Below are positions 37,001 through 49,000 of a DNA stretch of 64,000 bases, in pieces. The notes beneath the pieces were generated by a model. It was given only the letters and a program-made list of their open reading frames with translations, made no database searches and had not been told where the DNA came from. The stretch lies in assembly GCF_015706575.1 (NCBI RefSeq), contig NW_024037062.1, positions 8,118,811 to 8,182,810 of the forward strand. The letters run 5' to 3'. Positions within the stretch are counted from its first letter, which is position 1; each line of letters begins with the position of its first letter. The stretch comes from Patiria miniata. Lineage: Eukaryota; Echinodermata; Asteroidea; Valvatida; Asterinidae. The position numbers and the translations under genes are program-made.

Positions 37001-40000
37001 AAAGGTTTAAATTGTAACGGCGGAGAAGTATTTGCTCAATTCCTGGCTAATGTTAAAGGTTTTAGGGCAATAAATGCATTGCCAGTTGATGTAGAATATG
37101 GAGCCGAAGTGACAGTAGAAACTTTTGTGGAAAATAATGCCTCGTGGCATCATTCCTGAGGTAATCATTTATGAGATAATCATGACGTAAGACATTGCAC
37201 TTTAACGAATCATTGATCACAACAGGGGATAGGAGCGAGGGTCAAATGTACATGTACATACATGTTGAATTTAATACATTAAATTAGGAAACATCCCTCA
37301 TTTTATCAAACTATTTGTATTTAAATCTTTTAAAGATAGTCTAAGAACAAAATTGGAAACTGCACTGATTTCCTTGATCTCAGAAACGTATATTAAATGT
37401 AAAAAAAACGATCCATGGCTTATTCCTAACTAATATCTCAATTTTAATGTATAAGTGTGTAATAATTAGCCGATGACGTCATAATGATGTCATAAATGGC
37501 CCTTCCCATCATCCAATTTTTTGCATCCTACCTTTTTTTCGAAAAGGTAAACAATGGAGATGCTTTGGTGTGAAAATGGTGCTTTTGTCCACCCGTGTCA
37601 CGATTTTATCACTAAGGTACCTCACTTTTCCGCTTATCTTTTGGCATAGAATTTGAGCCTTTCTCTCTGACTTAAAACAACATCTCACAATACCTGTTTG
37701 CATGTTAAAACAAGGTGTCAAAGTGACTACTCAAAATCCATGATTTTAGCCGGAAAAAAACAGGTCTTTTGACCAAAAAGGCTTTCTTGACCCACAAAAT
37801 ATTTTCCATCCCAATGACATACATGTACCACTCAAATGAAAGATCTTGTTGTCCCCTTTAATTTGATACCACATTTGTTGTTGAGATGCTTGCAGTTCTG
37901 AAGATTATTACTTTATATTTTTTCATGTAATAATTAGCTGATGACGTCATAATGACGTCATACATGCCCTTTCCATCATCCAATTTTCTGCGTCTGTCTT
38001 TTTTCGAAAAGGTATACCATGGAGATGCTTTGGTGAAAAAATGGTGCTTTTCTCCACTGTGTAACGATCCTTAGCATTTTTGTTACTAATGTACCTCACT
38101 AAATATTGAAATGCTGGCGCATAGTTCAGGCAAGTCAAGATCTATTTTTTTTTTTTTTTGGCTCATTTTTTCCATGAAAAGTGAATTTCGATTTTCAATT
38201 ATTTAGCTTGACCCACCCACCCACAATTTGGAAAAATAGTCGAAATTTTAAAACATTGAACATTCTGAATGGCCCCTTACATGTTCATGAACGGGTGCAG
38301 GCCAGCTAGACTGGTTCCCTTGCCTTACAATTTTCTATCATCTATAAATTGATCCATTTTATATTTCGTGGAGTCAGGGAGCCAGACTACTTAAACATTT
38401 TTGTTTATCTTGGTTTTTCCAACCTTTTCGAACACAAAACTTCAAAATGTCAGTGTAACAATATTTGATCTATTATACTAACCTCTCAAATAGTTCATTC
38501 TGAAAATGACAGCAAAAGCAAATGATGTACATTCCCTTTAATGAGAACAACTTTACTAGACAAACCAAACCCTAAGACAAATATACGCAGCACCAAAAAT
38601 AATACTGACTGGAAAGCCAATGTACTTTTAGCTGAAAAATACTACAATTGCTCAATCCGGTCAAATTATACCACCATCTAAACGAAATGACCCTAAAAAT
38701 CCATTTCGTAAAAAATGCGATTTCAAGAAGTGTCGTTACAAATGTCTTCAAACGTCACCTGCGATAAAACCTTAGTTTTAAAGTTTAAAATATTCAACAA
38801 TGTCCTTTTGAAGGACCGTCTTTAATAAGAAAAATTGGATTTTATAAATCCTATTGTAAGCCAAAGCAGGGTTGTTAATAAAGATATTGTGTACAACAGT
38901 TCTTGAAAGAATTGATATCAGAAGTTATGCGTGTTTTACTAAAATAACCTATTTTTACTTTCCATGGAAGCGGCCATTGGAAGCTGTTGAGCTGAATGAG
39001 AATTACAGATTACACACAGGCATTCAAATACATATGAGAATCATTTAAATCAAGACTAAAACATTGTTTCTTTTACGGTCAGAATTTCTTTTTCGAACAA
39101 AAAGAACAAGTCAAGCCGGTTTTTTTCTGAAATATTGATGGGGATTTTTGTCTGTTTTCCTTTGCAACTTATCGTTCATTCATGGAGGCGAAAAAACGTG
39201 CATGTTCCATTGTATTTAATGGGTATTCATCAGTTCCTAGAACGGTTGGTAGACAGCTGCATTTTGTGATCTTTTTTTTAATTTAAAATATACATAACTT
39301 ACAAATAGAGTATGCAAATTACGTGAAATTTTCACAGTTACTAGTCAATAACATTTACTTTATCCCTTTGTTATTTTTATACAATGGAAGAGCCACATAC
39401 ATTTAAAAATATCTTTTCTAATTCGGTCACTTACTTTTTGACTCACCCGGAAGCGGAATTTCACATTGGAACTGAAACTGAGGCAATTGTTGAGAGGATT
39501 AAAAAAAAGTCCACAATTCATACAAATTACAATGGCTTATACAATTACAATGATTCTCGGTTTCATACTCAGTTGAAATTCGTATATTTTGTATGCATTT
39601 TCCTATGGGTTTTATATATATATATACACATTACACAGGGGGACACCCCCCCCCAAAAAAAAAGTCCCTCTGGAGGTGTATCAGAATTCTCGTAATTTAT
39701 GAACATTGTCAATTTCAATTATAGAATTGATGAGCCCAAATTTGTGTTGGATTCGGGTCAGTTGTTCTGCAACAACGGCCATTGATTGATAACACCAGTC
39801 TATTTTGCTCCATTCAAAATTTGACAACACATAGCCTACATTGAGAGCGTACACAATGTGTTTCTCTACAAGTACAAACGATTTATTTTAACAACATAAC
39901 GGTGTACTTTTGTTTGCATCAGCATTTTTTTATTGCAACTTATTGTTCATAAATAATATTATCACTGACTACACGAACTAAAGTTCATAAGAGTCAACAA

Positions 40001-43000
40001 TGAGAGGTTTCCACAATAGTATTCCTCCTGTTTAGTTTAGTAATTGAATAAAAAAAATTAAAAAAAACAATTTAAACCAAATGTTAACTTGGAATGGTGC
40101 AAGATATAGCACTGTGTTACATAATATCCTCTATTTGGAAAACAGGTGAACCGAATACGATGGATATCTCACAGAAAATAGTACAAGTAAATATGCTTTT
40201 AACACAATTATGTAAGAAAAGTAGAAATTACATTTCATTTTCCGAATTCTGCTACAACCCGGAGAGCAATATTTTTCAGGGGGGGGGGGGCGGGGGTCAT
40301 CCTGTACAAGGCTTAAAACGACATTTCACAATTTACAGCCCTTTTTTTTTTTAAAGAAATACTACAATAAACAAAATATTCGGAATAGAACGCTCCTGAA
40401 CATAATAACAGAATTATGATAATATCGGTTTCCCACAACGTCTACAGCTTTCACTCTAATCATGTAGTCGAAAATGGGGCCTCGCGCAAGAAATTATGAC
40501 CAAGTACAGTGATTCACCATTCGCCTTCACAAGCTCATCATTTGAAGAGAACAAAAATCCGTCAATTCCAAATTTGTTTTTCAGCATGCACTATGAATTT
40601 AATTTTTATAGCTTCCGTAAGCATATTCTTTTTTAATTATTCACATTAGCATTTTTTTAATGGGCATAATAAAGATATTTTATCGTACAAAATGCATGGG
40701 GAATGCTTTTTTGCAATTACCATTGACTAGTGTCGGCTCAAACTTCAATTTAAATTTTGGTTCAATGTTTTCCTTTCTCATAATTTCTGTTTCACTGGCG
40801 GTATCAGTTATTATTCAATTCTGCGATATATCCTTTAAACCCTCCCCTCCCCCACGAACTCGGGCGTGAAGCGCCGAAATGGAACGAAATTTGGCACGCA
40901 TGCAGAGCAATGTAATCTGAACATATTAATGGAATTTGATTTCAAATGACAAAAGTAATTTTTAGTTATTGAAGGAGCAAGTTACTAAACCTTTCCCACA
41001 GCAAGCTGTAGTATCCATGCATTGTGGGCAGCCTCAAACGATGTCATGCACCGCGGTGACCCTAAGGTCAGGTTGCATAATTTATCAAAACATGCGTCAG
41101 ACTTGAAGCTGGAAAGCCATGAAAGTTCACGGCGAGAGACGCACTTTGGCGAAACTATTGCTAAAAATGTGCAGGCCGGGGCGGAAGCTACCTGACCCTT
41201 TTAGTTTTAGGGGATATAATTATTCTCTCGAAACAACTATAGTAGCTATTGTAGTATACGACTCCTCTGTCATTACCTCCACCAAGGAGGTTATGTTTTC
41301 GTCGGCGTTGGTTTGTTTGTTTGTTGACTGGTTGGTCGGTTTGTCTGTGAACAGGATAACTCCAAAAGTTATGGAGGGGTGGTCCTTGGTACAGGTACAA
41401 ATCGACTGGATTTGGGAAGTGATCCAGATCTGGGTGTGGATACAGGATTTGTTTTAGTCATTCGTCACCATTTCATACCTTGAATCTCTGAGTACAAAAC
41501 CAGTGACTACATGTACAGTGTAAACCAGTGACTACAGTGTATGCCCTATCACCCACGTAATCCAAACACACAGGTCAATGGAATAGACCATTTTATACAA
41601 TGGGGGAGTGTAGAGGAAGACTGAAACATGCATGTATACTACAAAATGTTTGAGTTTAAGGATTTTTTTCTAACAGTGTCTTATTACACGATATAAAGCA
41701 ACCAACATTGCTTTTTTCCCCCTGTAAATTCAGAATGACTTATCCTGTTGACCTTTTCCAATTTCAATGTGCAATGGAAGTCCAGTGGATATGCGATTAT
41801 TTCTTGTTGGTGTACTGACAATATGGCGGGGAATTGTTCAGCCTTGGCGGGGGTTTGCGCTCTCTGGGTGCTTTCTAGTTTACTCTACTATTGCCCCAAA
41901 GAAAAAGAAAAATCATCCTCTAAAGAGAGAAATAATAAAGATACACTATATACAGGGTTATAGTATAAAAAAAAAAGGGTGACATACTGAGAAATAATAA
42001 TAAAGATATGTGGCTCGGCCCATTTTAATAAAAAATAACAAAAGGATTAGGTATGTATTATTGACTAGTAACTGTCAAAATGTCACGTAATTTGGGTACT
42101 AATGTTCACATGTTACGTCTTTTTTTAATTCAACATCACCAAATTTAGCTGTCCACCAATTAACAAATACTGTTCAAATACAATGAAACAAGGGCGTTTT
42201 CCTGCCTTCATGTATGTATAGAAATATGCGCAAGACACAGAAAAAAAATCGCCACCATCATTTCCGAAACAAACATTTCCTCATATTCAAAAAACAAACT
42301 CAGACAGCAAAAATAATGTTTCAGTCTTGACAAAAATGATAAAACTCTCATTTGCATCTGAATGCCTGTGAGTAATCTCTGTTTCTCACTCAGCTCAACA
42401 GCTTCAAATCGCATTCCATGGACAGCTGTAAAAATGGATTCTTTTAGTAAAATATGCATAACTTCTCATAACATGCATCAATTTCATCAATTCCCTTTTT
42501 TCCCCAAATGTTTAAAAAAAAAACATGCTCGTTTAATATATGCCTCGTTGATGTGTCAAAGGTAAGTGCTTTTTAAGGGGAGAAATCGTTAATCCAGGTC
42601 ACTTTCTTTTTGACTCAATCTGTACAATAATGACATGCATTTTAATAAAAACTGAAATGTGTACAGTGTAATTTAAATCTCTCAACAGAATATACCTCTG
42701 ATTGTACTTAAGATAAAAAATCGTGTAGGGGAAACCTCAAGATTCAGTTTGAAATTCTATCCACACCCGCCGACGAAATTTAAGCTTTTTGCATACATTC
42801 ACTCGGCGAGGCCTCGTTTTGTCCGCATGGACCGATTGTGCATTCACCGTGCAGTCCGCAGGCTCGAACGGCAGACATCTTTTCAAAATTAGAAATACTG
42901 CATTCAAGGCCCTTCTCCCCCTGCAGTTTGGTTTTTAATGAAATGCCGCACCTAGCAAGGTGTTAGATGTTTTCCAACACGGGACTCTTAATATAAATAG

Positions 43001-46000
43001 GGTCTCGGAGATTCCCTTGAGGCCATGAGGAAAAATATACATGTTTACTATCACCGTCGGCCTATATTTTTCTGAGTCCTTTTTTTTATATACCAAAACA
43101 GGTAAAAGGAAAATGCGAAAAGAGCTAAAACTCTTGAGCCAGGAACTTGACTGGTCCCCTCCCCCCCCCCCCTAAAATATGAGGACCGGTAGCTAGCTCC
43201 CATTTAAAGCCATTGATTGGATCACCTCTGCGCGCGCGCAGCTTGATTACTTATTTTTGAATCACCATTCAGCTTTGTGCATGGACTATACTTGAACACA
43301 TGGTTATCAAAAAACTGACTCTTGTCTTACCACAAAAAGTAGGCAAAATCGCCAGTGTCTCCATGAAGGCAACTAATTTCAAGCATTTCAACTGCATAGG
43401 TTTTAAATGCTGAACAGTAATGCCCCTCGTTATTGATATTTGCCAGAGACACTTTCGAATTCAGCAAAATTCAAAGCTCGTCACCTCCGAAATTGCACAT
43501 TCGTGGCCCATTGCCATTTTGCAATAGGCTGGTTGCGTGCACACATTACCGTTGTGATTTTGAGTTCAGGAGGCGGGATTCAGACCTATGCACGTCCTGC
43601 ATATAATTTGCATACATTAGGAGGCTTTTATTCCGGATTCACTGCTAGTTACCTGCCCGCATATTTGAAGTCCAAATGATAATGGGGACAGGGAACCAGA
43701 CTAGCCAGGAACAAAATGGCAACCAAGTTTGGTGAAGAAAGGCATCCATCTTGAAAATCTAAGCCAGCGACCATCTTGGGCAATAAGACAAAATTACACG
43801 AAGTTATCCATTTCCTTCCCAAAAAGAAATTACTTTATGCCTTTTCTGTTTCTGTTTGGGCGGGTTGTGGTCGCATGACCGTTTCATTCAATACACTCGG
43901 TACAGTGTCCTCGTTACGTCACCTTTCAATGAGGTAAACATATAACTTAACAGCAATTGACAGTGGACACTATCTTGTCCAACAAATATTGTGTAAAGAG
44001 AACCACGAAATGAATTCCCACTTAAATTGACTGTGCAAATATCCATATCTCCGAACTCTAGAAAAGTAATGGTACTTTGTCATTATTTCTAATCATATTT
44101 AAATCATTACGCCAGATTGTTGCTGTGGTGTTGGCACTGTCTAGTTCATCTGGTGTTTTTGCGACCACATCCAGAAAATGCAACCTTTTTTGGACGAACA
44201 AAAACTTGAAAAGTTTCTGCCCAAGACGACATAGTGGTAACGCGTGAAAGAAAAAGTCAAATCAGAAGCCAAGTTACATGCTAAATCACAAATCAAATCA
44301 CAAGCCAATCATTCAAATCACAAGCCAAATCACAAGCCAAATCACAAGCCAGTCACAAGTCAAATCACAAGTCAAATCACAAGCCAATCATTCAAATCAG
44401 AAGCCAAATTAGAAGCCAAATCAGAAGCCAAATCAGAAGCCAGTCACAAGACAATCACAAGCCAATCACGAGCCAATCACAAGTCAAATCAGATGTCAAA
44501 TCAAAAGCCAAATCACAAGCCAAATCACAAACCAAATCACAAGTCAGTCACAACTCCATCACAAGTCAATCACAAGTCAAATCAGAAGCCAAGTCACAAT
44601 CATATTACAAGTCAGGCCACAAGTCATAACAGGGGATGAAAAATGTCAATTCATTTGACTAGCTTATGACTATGACATGGATGACCAGTGGTTGCCCATC
44701 AAGTGACTCGCAATGACTTGTGGTCGATTTGTGATGACTGGTGATTAACCTGTAGTGACCTGTGATTGTCTTGTGATGAATTGTGATTGACTTGTGATGA
44801 CTTGTGATTGACTTGTGATACTTGTGATTGACTTGTGTTTGACTTGCGATCAATTTGTGATGAAATGTAACTAAGCTAAGGTGACTTGTGATGACTTATG
44901 ATTGACCTGTGGTGACTTTGTGATCAGCTTGTGATCATGATGACTAGCAATTAACCTGTGATGACTTGTGTTTCACTTGTGATTGACAACTGATTAACTT
45001 GTGATTAACTTGTGGTAACCTGTGGTTGACTTGTGATGAACTTGTGATGACTAATGATTAACCTGTAATGACTTGTTAGTGTTGTGTGATCACTTGTGAT
45101 GGACTTGTGATGCCTTGTGATGACTTGCAATTAGCCTACGATGACTTGTGTTTAACTTGTGATGACTAGTGTTTTACTTGTGACTGGCTATTAAACTCAG
45201 CTGTGGGGCACCCTCCTTTGAAACAGGAGGGCCAGCAGTGATTCCAAAGCCTTGTCAATTTAAACCACGGAATGATAACATCTAACCATCTAACAAACAG
45301 AAATAATTATTCGACAAAAGCTGAAGAGAAAGCTTACGCCTACGTACCTCGGACCAAAGAGGATAGAATGAAAACAGAGTGACTGCGTTTAGTCCTGAGC
45401 GGAGGCCAACACCGACTATTGGTACTTAATAGATTCTGATTCAGCGCTTGAAAGAAATTCATGAATAAGGAGGACATAACCAGACTTCTTCAATCGGATC
45501 TCACTTAAAATGGCGAGCTTCTTCAGTACCTGTGTTTACACCAGGGAGTCACTCGGCAGTAATGAATGCGGATTAGCATGTAATGTTAGACCACACTATA
45601 ATGACAGGCCCATGGGTAAAGCATTCCCGACCATCCATTGTGAATAGCTCGCTGGCCACGACCCAAGATTGAAGCTTCGCACGGGTTCCCGATCTCTCCA
45701 TCCGAAAGCGCGGTGAGGGAACCAGTCACACACTCACAACCACTGCCCAATGGGCTCAAAAAATCAAACGAGTCGTCTGAAAGTTGCCGTTTAAAGGGAA
45801 TGTACATCATTGGCTTTTGCTGTAATTTTCAGAAATTAACTATTTGAGGGGTTAGTATAATAGATCAAATATTGTTACACTGACATGTTTGAAGTTTTGT
45901 GTTCGAAAATGCTGGAAAAAAAGAAAAACAAAAATGTTCAAGTAGTCTGGTTCCCAGACTCCACTAAAGATGAAATGGATCAATTTATAGATGCCGACCA

Positions 46001-49000
46001 TTGTTGGAAATGTATACAAAAATACCATTTTCTTGAAAATAACTTCACACCAGGTGCCATAATTTTACAGGATGCTTTAGATTGTCATTTACCAACATCC
46101 TAGTAAGGTATTTCGTAAAAACTTGGCAGTTTTATTTTTCGATGTTTGCAAATGTTGTTTATTCCCTTTAAATTAAAATAATAATAGTAATTCGTTGTCA
46201 TGAGTAAAAAGTGTGCATGTCAATACGTTTAGACATCTTTCTTTACAAATCTATCGTTCTTGAAGTGGTATTATAGTGGACGGTGACTTCACATCTAACA
46301 GCCAATGGGACATATATGGAGATCACTGATAAGGCGGACGAGGAAATATATCATGAAATATTCATTTTAAAAATATGTCCCCTAACTGAAAGCTGAAATA
46401 TTTCTCTTTCGCGCAACGATAATATGCACGAAAATTACTTCCTTCTTTAGTTTATTTCACTTTTGCCATTTTGTTTCCTCAAATGACATTCTAAACTTAG
46501 ACGGACAATGGAGATATATTAATACATCGGAGGGAAGAACATTCACAATGAAAAATGTAAAAAGCAGTGACTTTTCGAAATACGATTTGTCAAATAATTA
46601 TAAACTCTTAAAAGATTGGATTATTTGCCGCAAAAAAAAAAATCATTATATCGCTAAGGCCGAGAAAAAAGGTGTTTTACGGTATCAAACTTCGTCCAAA
46701 AGAATCCTTTTAATTTAAGGAAAGCATCGATATTTGCGACATTCACAAAGGAGATTTTGTTTACACTCTCTGTTATGACCTTTTAAAAATCTTTTACAGG
46801 ACATAAAAGTGGATCAAACGTGGCGAGAAATTTAGATTTGTGAAAGAAAAAGGAATTAACATTTGACACGGAACGCATTCATTTAAAGGGGCATTACGAC
46901 CTGAAATCTTCAAAAATGTCATGCTTTGGAATGTTAAGATACACTATTTTAAAGGTCTATTTGAAAGGTTACTAACCTAATGTCTTACCGTTCCCGAGAA
47001 AAGACAAAAAACCGGGGTGGTTTTTTTTACATCGAACACGACGGAGTACGCATACTTTTTGCCTGTCGTTTTCATTCATCGTACGATACACTTGTGTGTC
47101 ACATAATTTACACACTTCCCAATACATAAATATTGTTTCTTACACGTCCGCAGAAGGCGAACACCAGCGCGTTTGGAATCACAACTAGCACTGAACAGCT
47201 CGGTTTTTCGGGACAAAACTCCGACTACCCGAAATTTGTTCTCGCATGATTCTCGCAAAGAATAACACAAAAACGTCCAGTTTGTTAAAGGATAGTTGTG
47301 TGGACGTTTATACTCTACTTTTAAATGCTTTAAAATTGAAAAAAAAGAAATCGTTTAAAACGCGTTTTGTAGCCCAATTGGGCGCATTCCAGGCCGTAAT
47401 GTCCCTTTAACGAACGCCATTATACGGACGCTGTCGAGCAGCTGCGACAGTTTTAAAATGACATTTCAAAACCGCGCTGTGTGGTTTAGAGTTGGGCGCG
47501 CCAAAAAAAATCTTCTTTTCTCGAGATCGATTCCAAAAAAAAAATGGCTAGTTATTCATGGGGGACCAAGGCCGGAACCCTCGAGCTGCATGTGGCATTA
47601 TGCCAAGAAATATTGTGAGCAGAAATCACATTGTCCTCAGTCTTTGTTGTTCAAGTGCTTTGATCGTTTTAACAAGTACACTCCTACAATTACAAGTACT
47701 CGGTGTCATTCTCCGAGAACATTTTTCCGAGGACATTGAACCTAATTATGGGTAGGGCTACACGTGTTACTTAAGTGCTAGTGCACTATATACATTTGGC
47801 ACTTTTTGCTAGTACCAAGTGTCTTCCTATTAAAGGGAATACAGAACATTTGCTTTTGCTGTAATTTCAAGAAATGGATGGATTTGGGGGTGAGTATTTT
47901 ACAGTAAAAGGCGATACCTTGACCTGTTTACAGTTATGTGTTCATAAATGCTGGGAAAACCAAGAAAAAAGGTGTTGTTCTTGGAGTCAGGTTCCTCGAC
48001 CCTACTTCAGAAGAAACGGAGCATTTTTATAGATGTCAGGCCAGGGAACCAGACAAGAAGGCTTGTAGCTATTCACATAAGTGTAACCGATTTCAAACAA
48101 ATGCGGACTAACTAAATTGGTGAATTGGGGGCAGTATTACTATTAACAAAAAGTCATCCCCCCCCCCCTCCATATCTCGCTATAGGTCATTCGCACATTT
48201 GTCCTTTGAAAAAAACTATAGGTAGAATAACAAGCAATTTTCAAAATGGCTGCCATTACTTGATATTCTTTCTGAATTTTTTTTTTTAAAGGACAAATCT
48301 TTCTCGTGACATACATGCATGTAATCTGTGTGCCAAATGCCATGCCTGTATCATCAAAGGCACAATCACCTTTATGCCGTACTATACGCGTGCTGATCGG
48401 ATTAAAAGCTGGCTAGTACCTCAATGACGATTTCGTAAAATTGAAATTGACTTCCTCATCATGATGCTAATTATATGAATTTTACTCGGGCAAAACAGCG
48501 GATATGGAGATATGTCTGTAACCAGCAACCACTGTATCATATTGCAGGGTCAATCAAACAGCGTTAGCGTTCGTAATAAGGTTTCCCTGTGTATAAACAA
48601 AAGTTGGGCAGATAGTTGATCGTCAATGCCTGACTCATTGCCCATGACAAACGGAAATGCGTATGTTATACTTGAGAACACAAGGAAACTGCACCACAAA
48701 GTAGCCATAACGACAACGGATCATAGTAACAAAATATTGCCCCATTTTCATGTCAACCCTTTGAAGTCACAAAATGAAGAAAATCCCGAAGCATAGGGAT
48801 GACTGGTAAAACTGTTATACAGCACTACGAAATAAACAACATTTGAAGAAAAAAAAAACAAGTTATTATGAAATACCTTACCGAACTGTTAGTGAAGTGA
48901 GTGACAATCTAAAGCATCCTAAAAAAATCATGGCACCTGATGTGCTGACATTTTTCAAGAAAGGTGGGATTTTTGTGTAAAAAAACCTTTTATTTCTTCA

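Larger units (their letters stand above)
32681..38276. mobile_element. 5.6-kb DNA transposon with long inverted arms, Harbinger-like
   Basis: Termini are GGGGCCATTCAGAATTTTCA and, reversed, GGGGCCATTCAGAATGTTCA, flanked by TTA (32,678-32,680 and 38,277-38,279). The subterminal arms (to about 33,840 and from about 37,440) are inverted and composite, with a TGACGTCATAATGACGTCAT block appearing twice per arm. The 3-bp duplication and GGGGCC ends suggest PIF/Harbinger; no transposase is recognisable. It contains a TU-like insertion at 34,292-36,403 and one protein fragment at 36,938-37,159. Confidence 0.75.
32415..38541 (-). mobile_element. TTAA foldback MITE, copy b, split by a 5.6-kb insertion
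   Basis: Left half 32,415-32,680 (TTAAAGGGAATATACAACAT, palindrome at 32,579-32,606). Right half 38,277-38,541 (GGTTCCCTTGCCTTACAA to ACATTCCCTTTAA). The halves join at TTA, duplicated on both sides of the inserted element. Confidence 0.85.

Noticed and set aside
41119-41457. 112-residue open frame
   Set aside because: Runs through a widely dispersed GATAACTCCAAAAGTTATG-type repeat and shows no protein family features.
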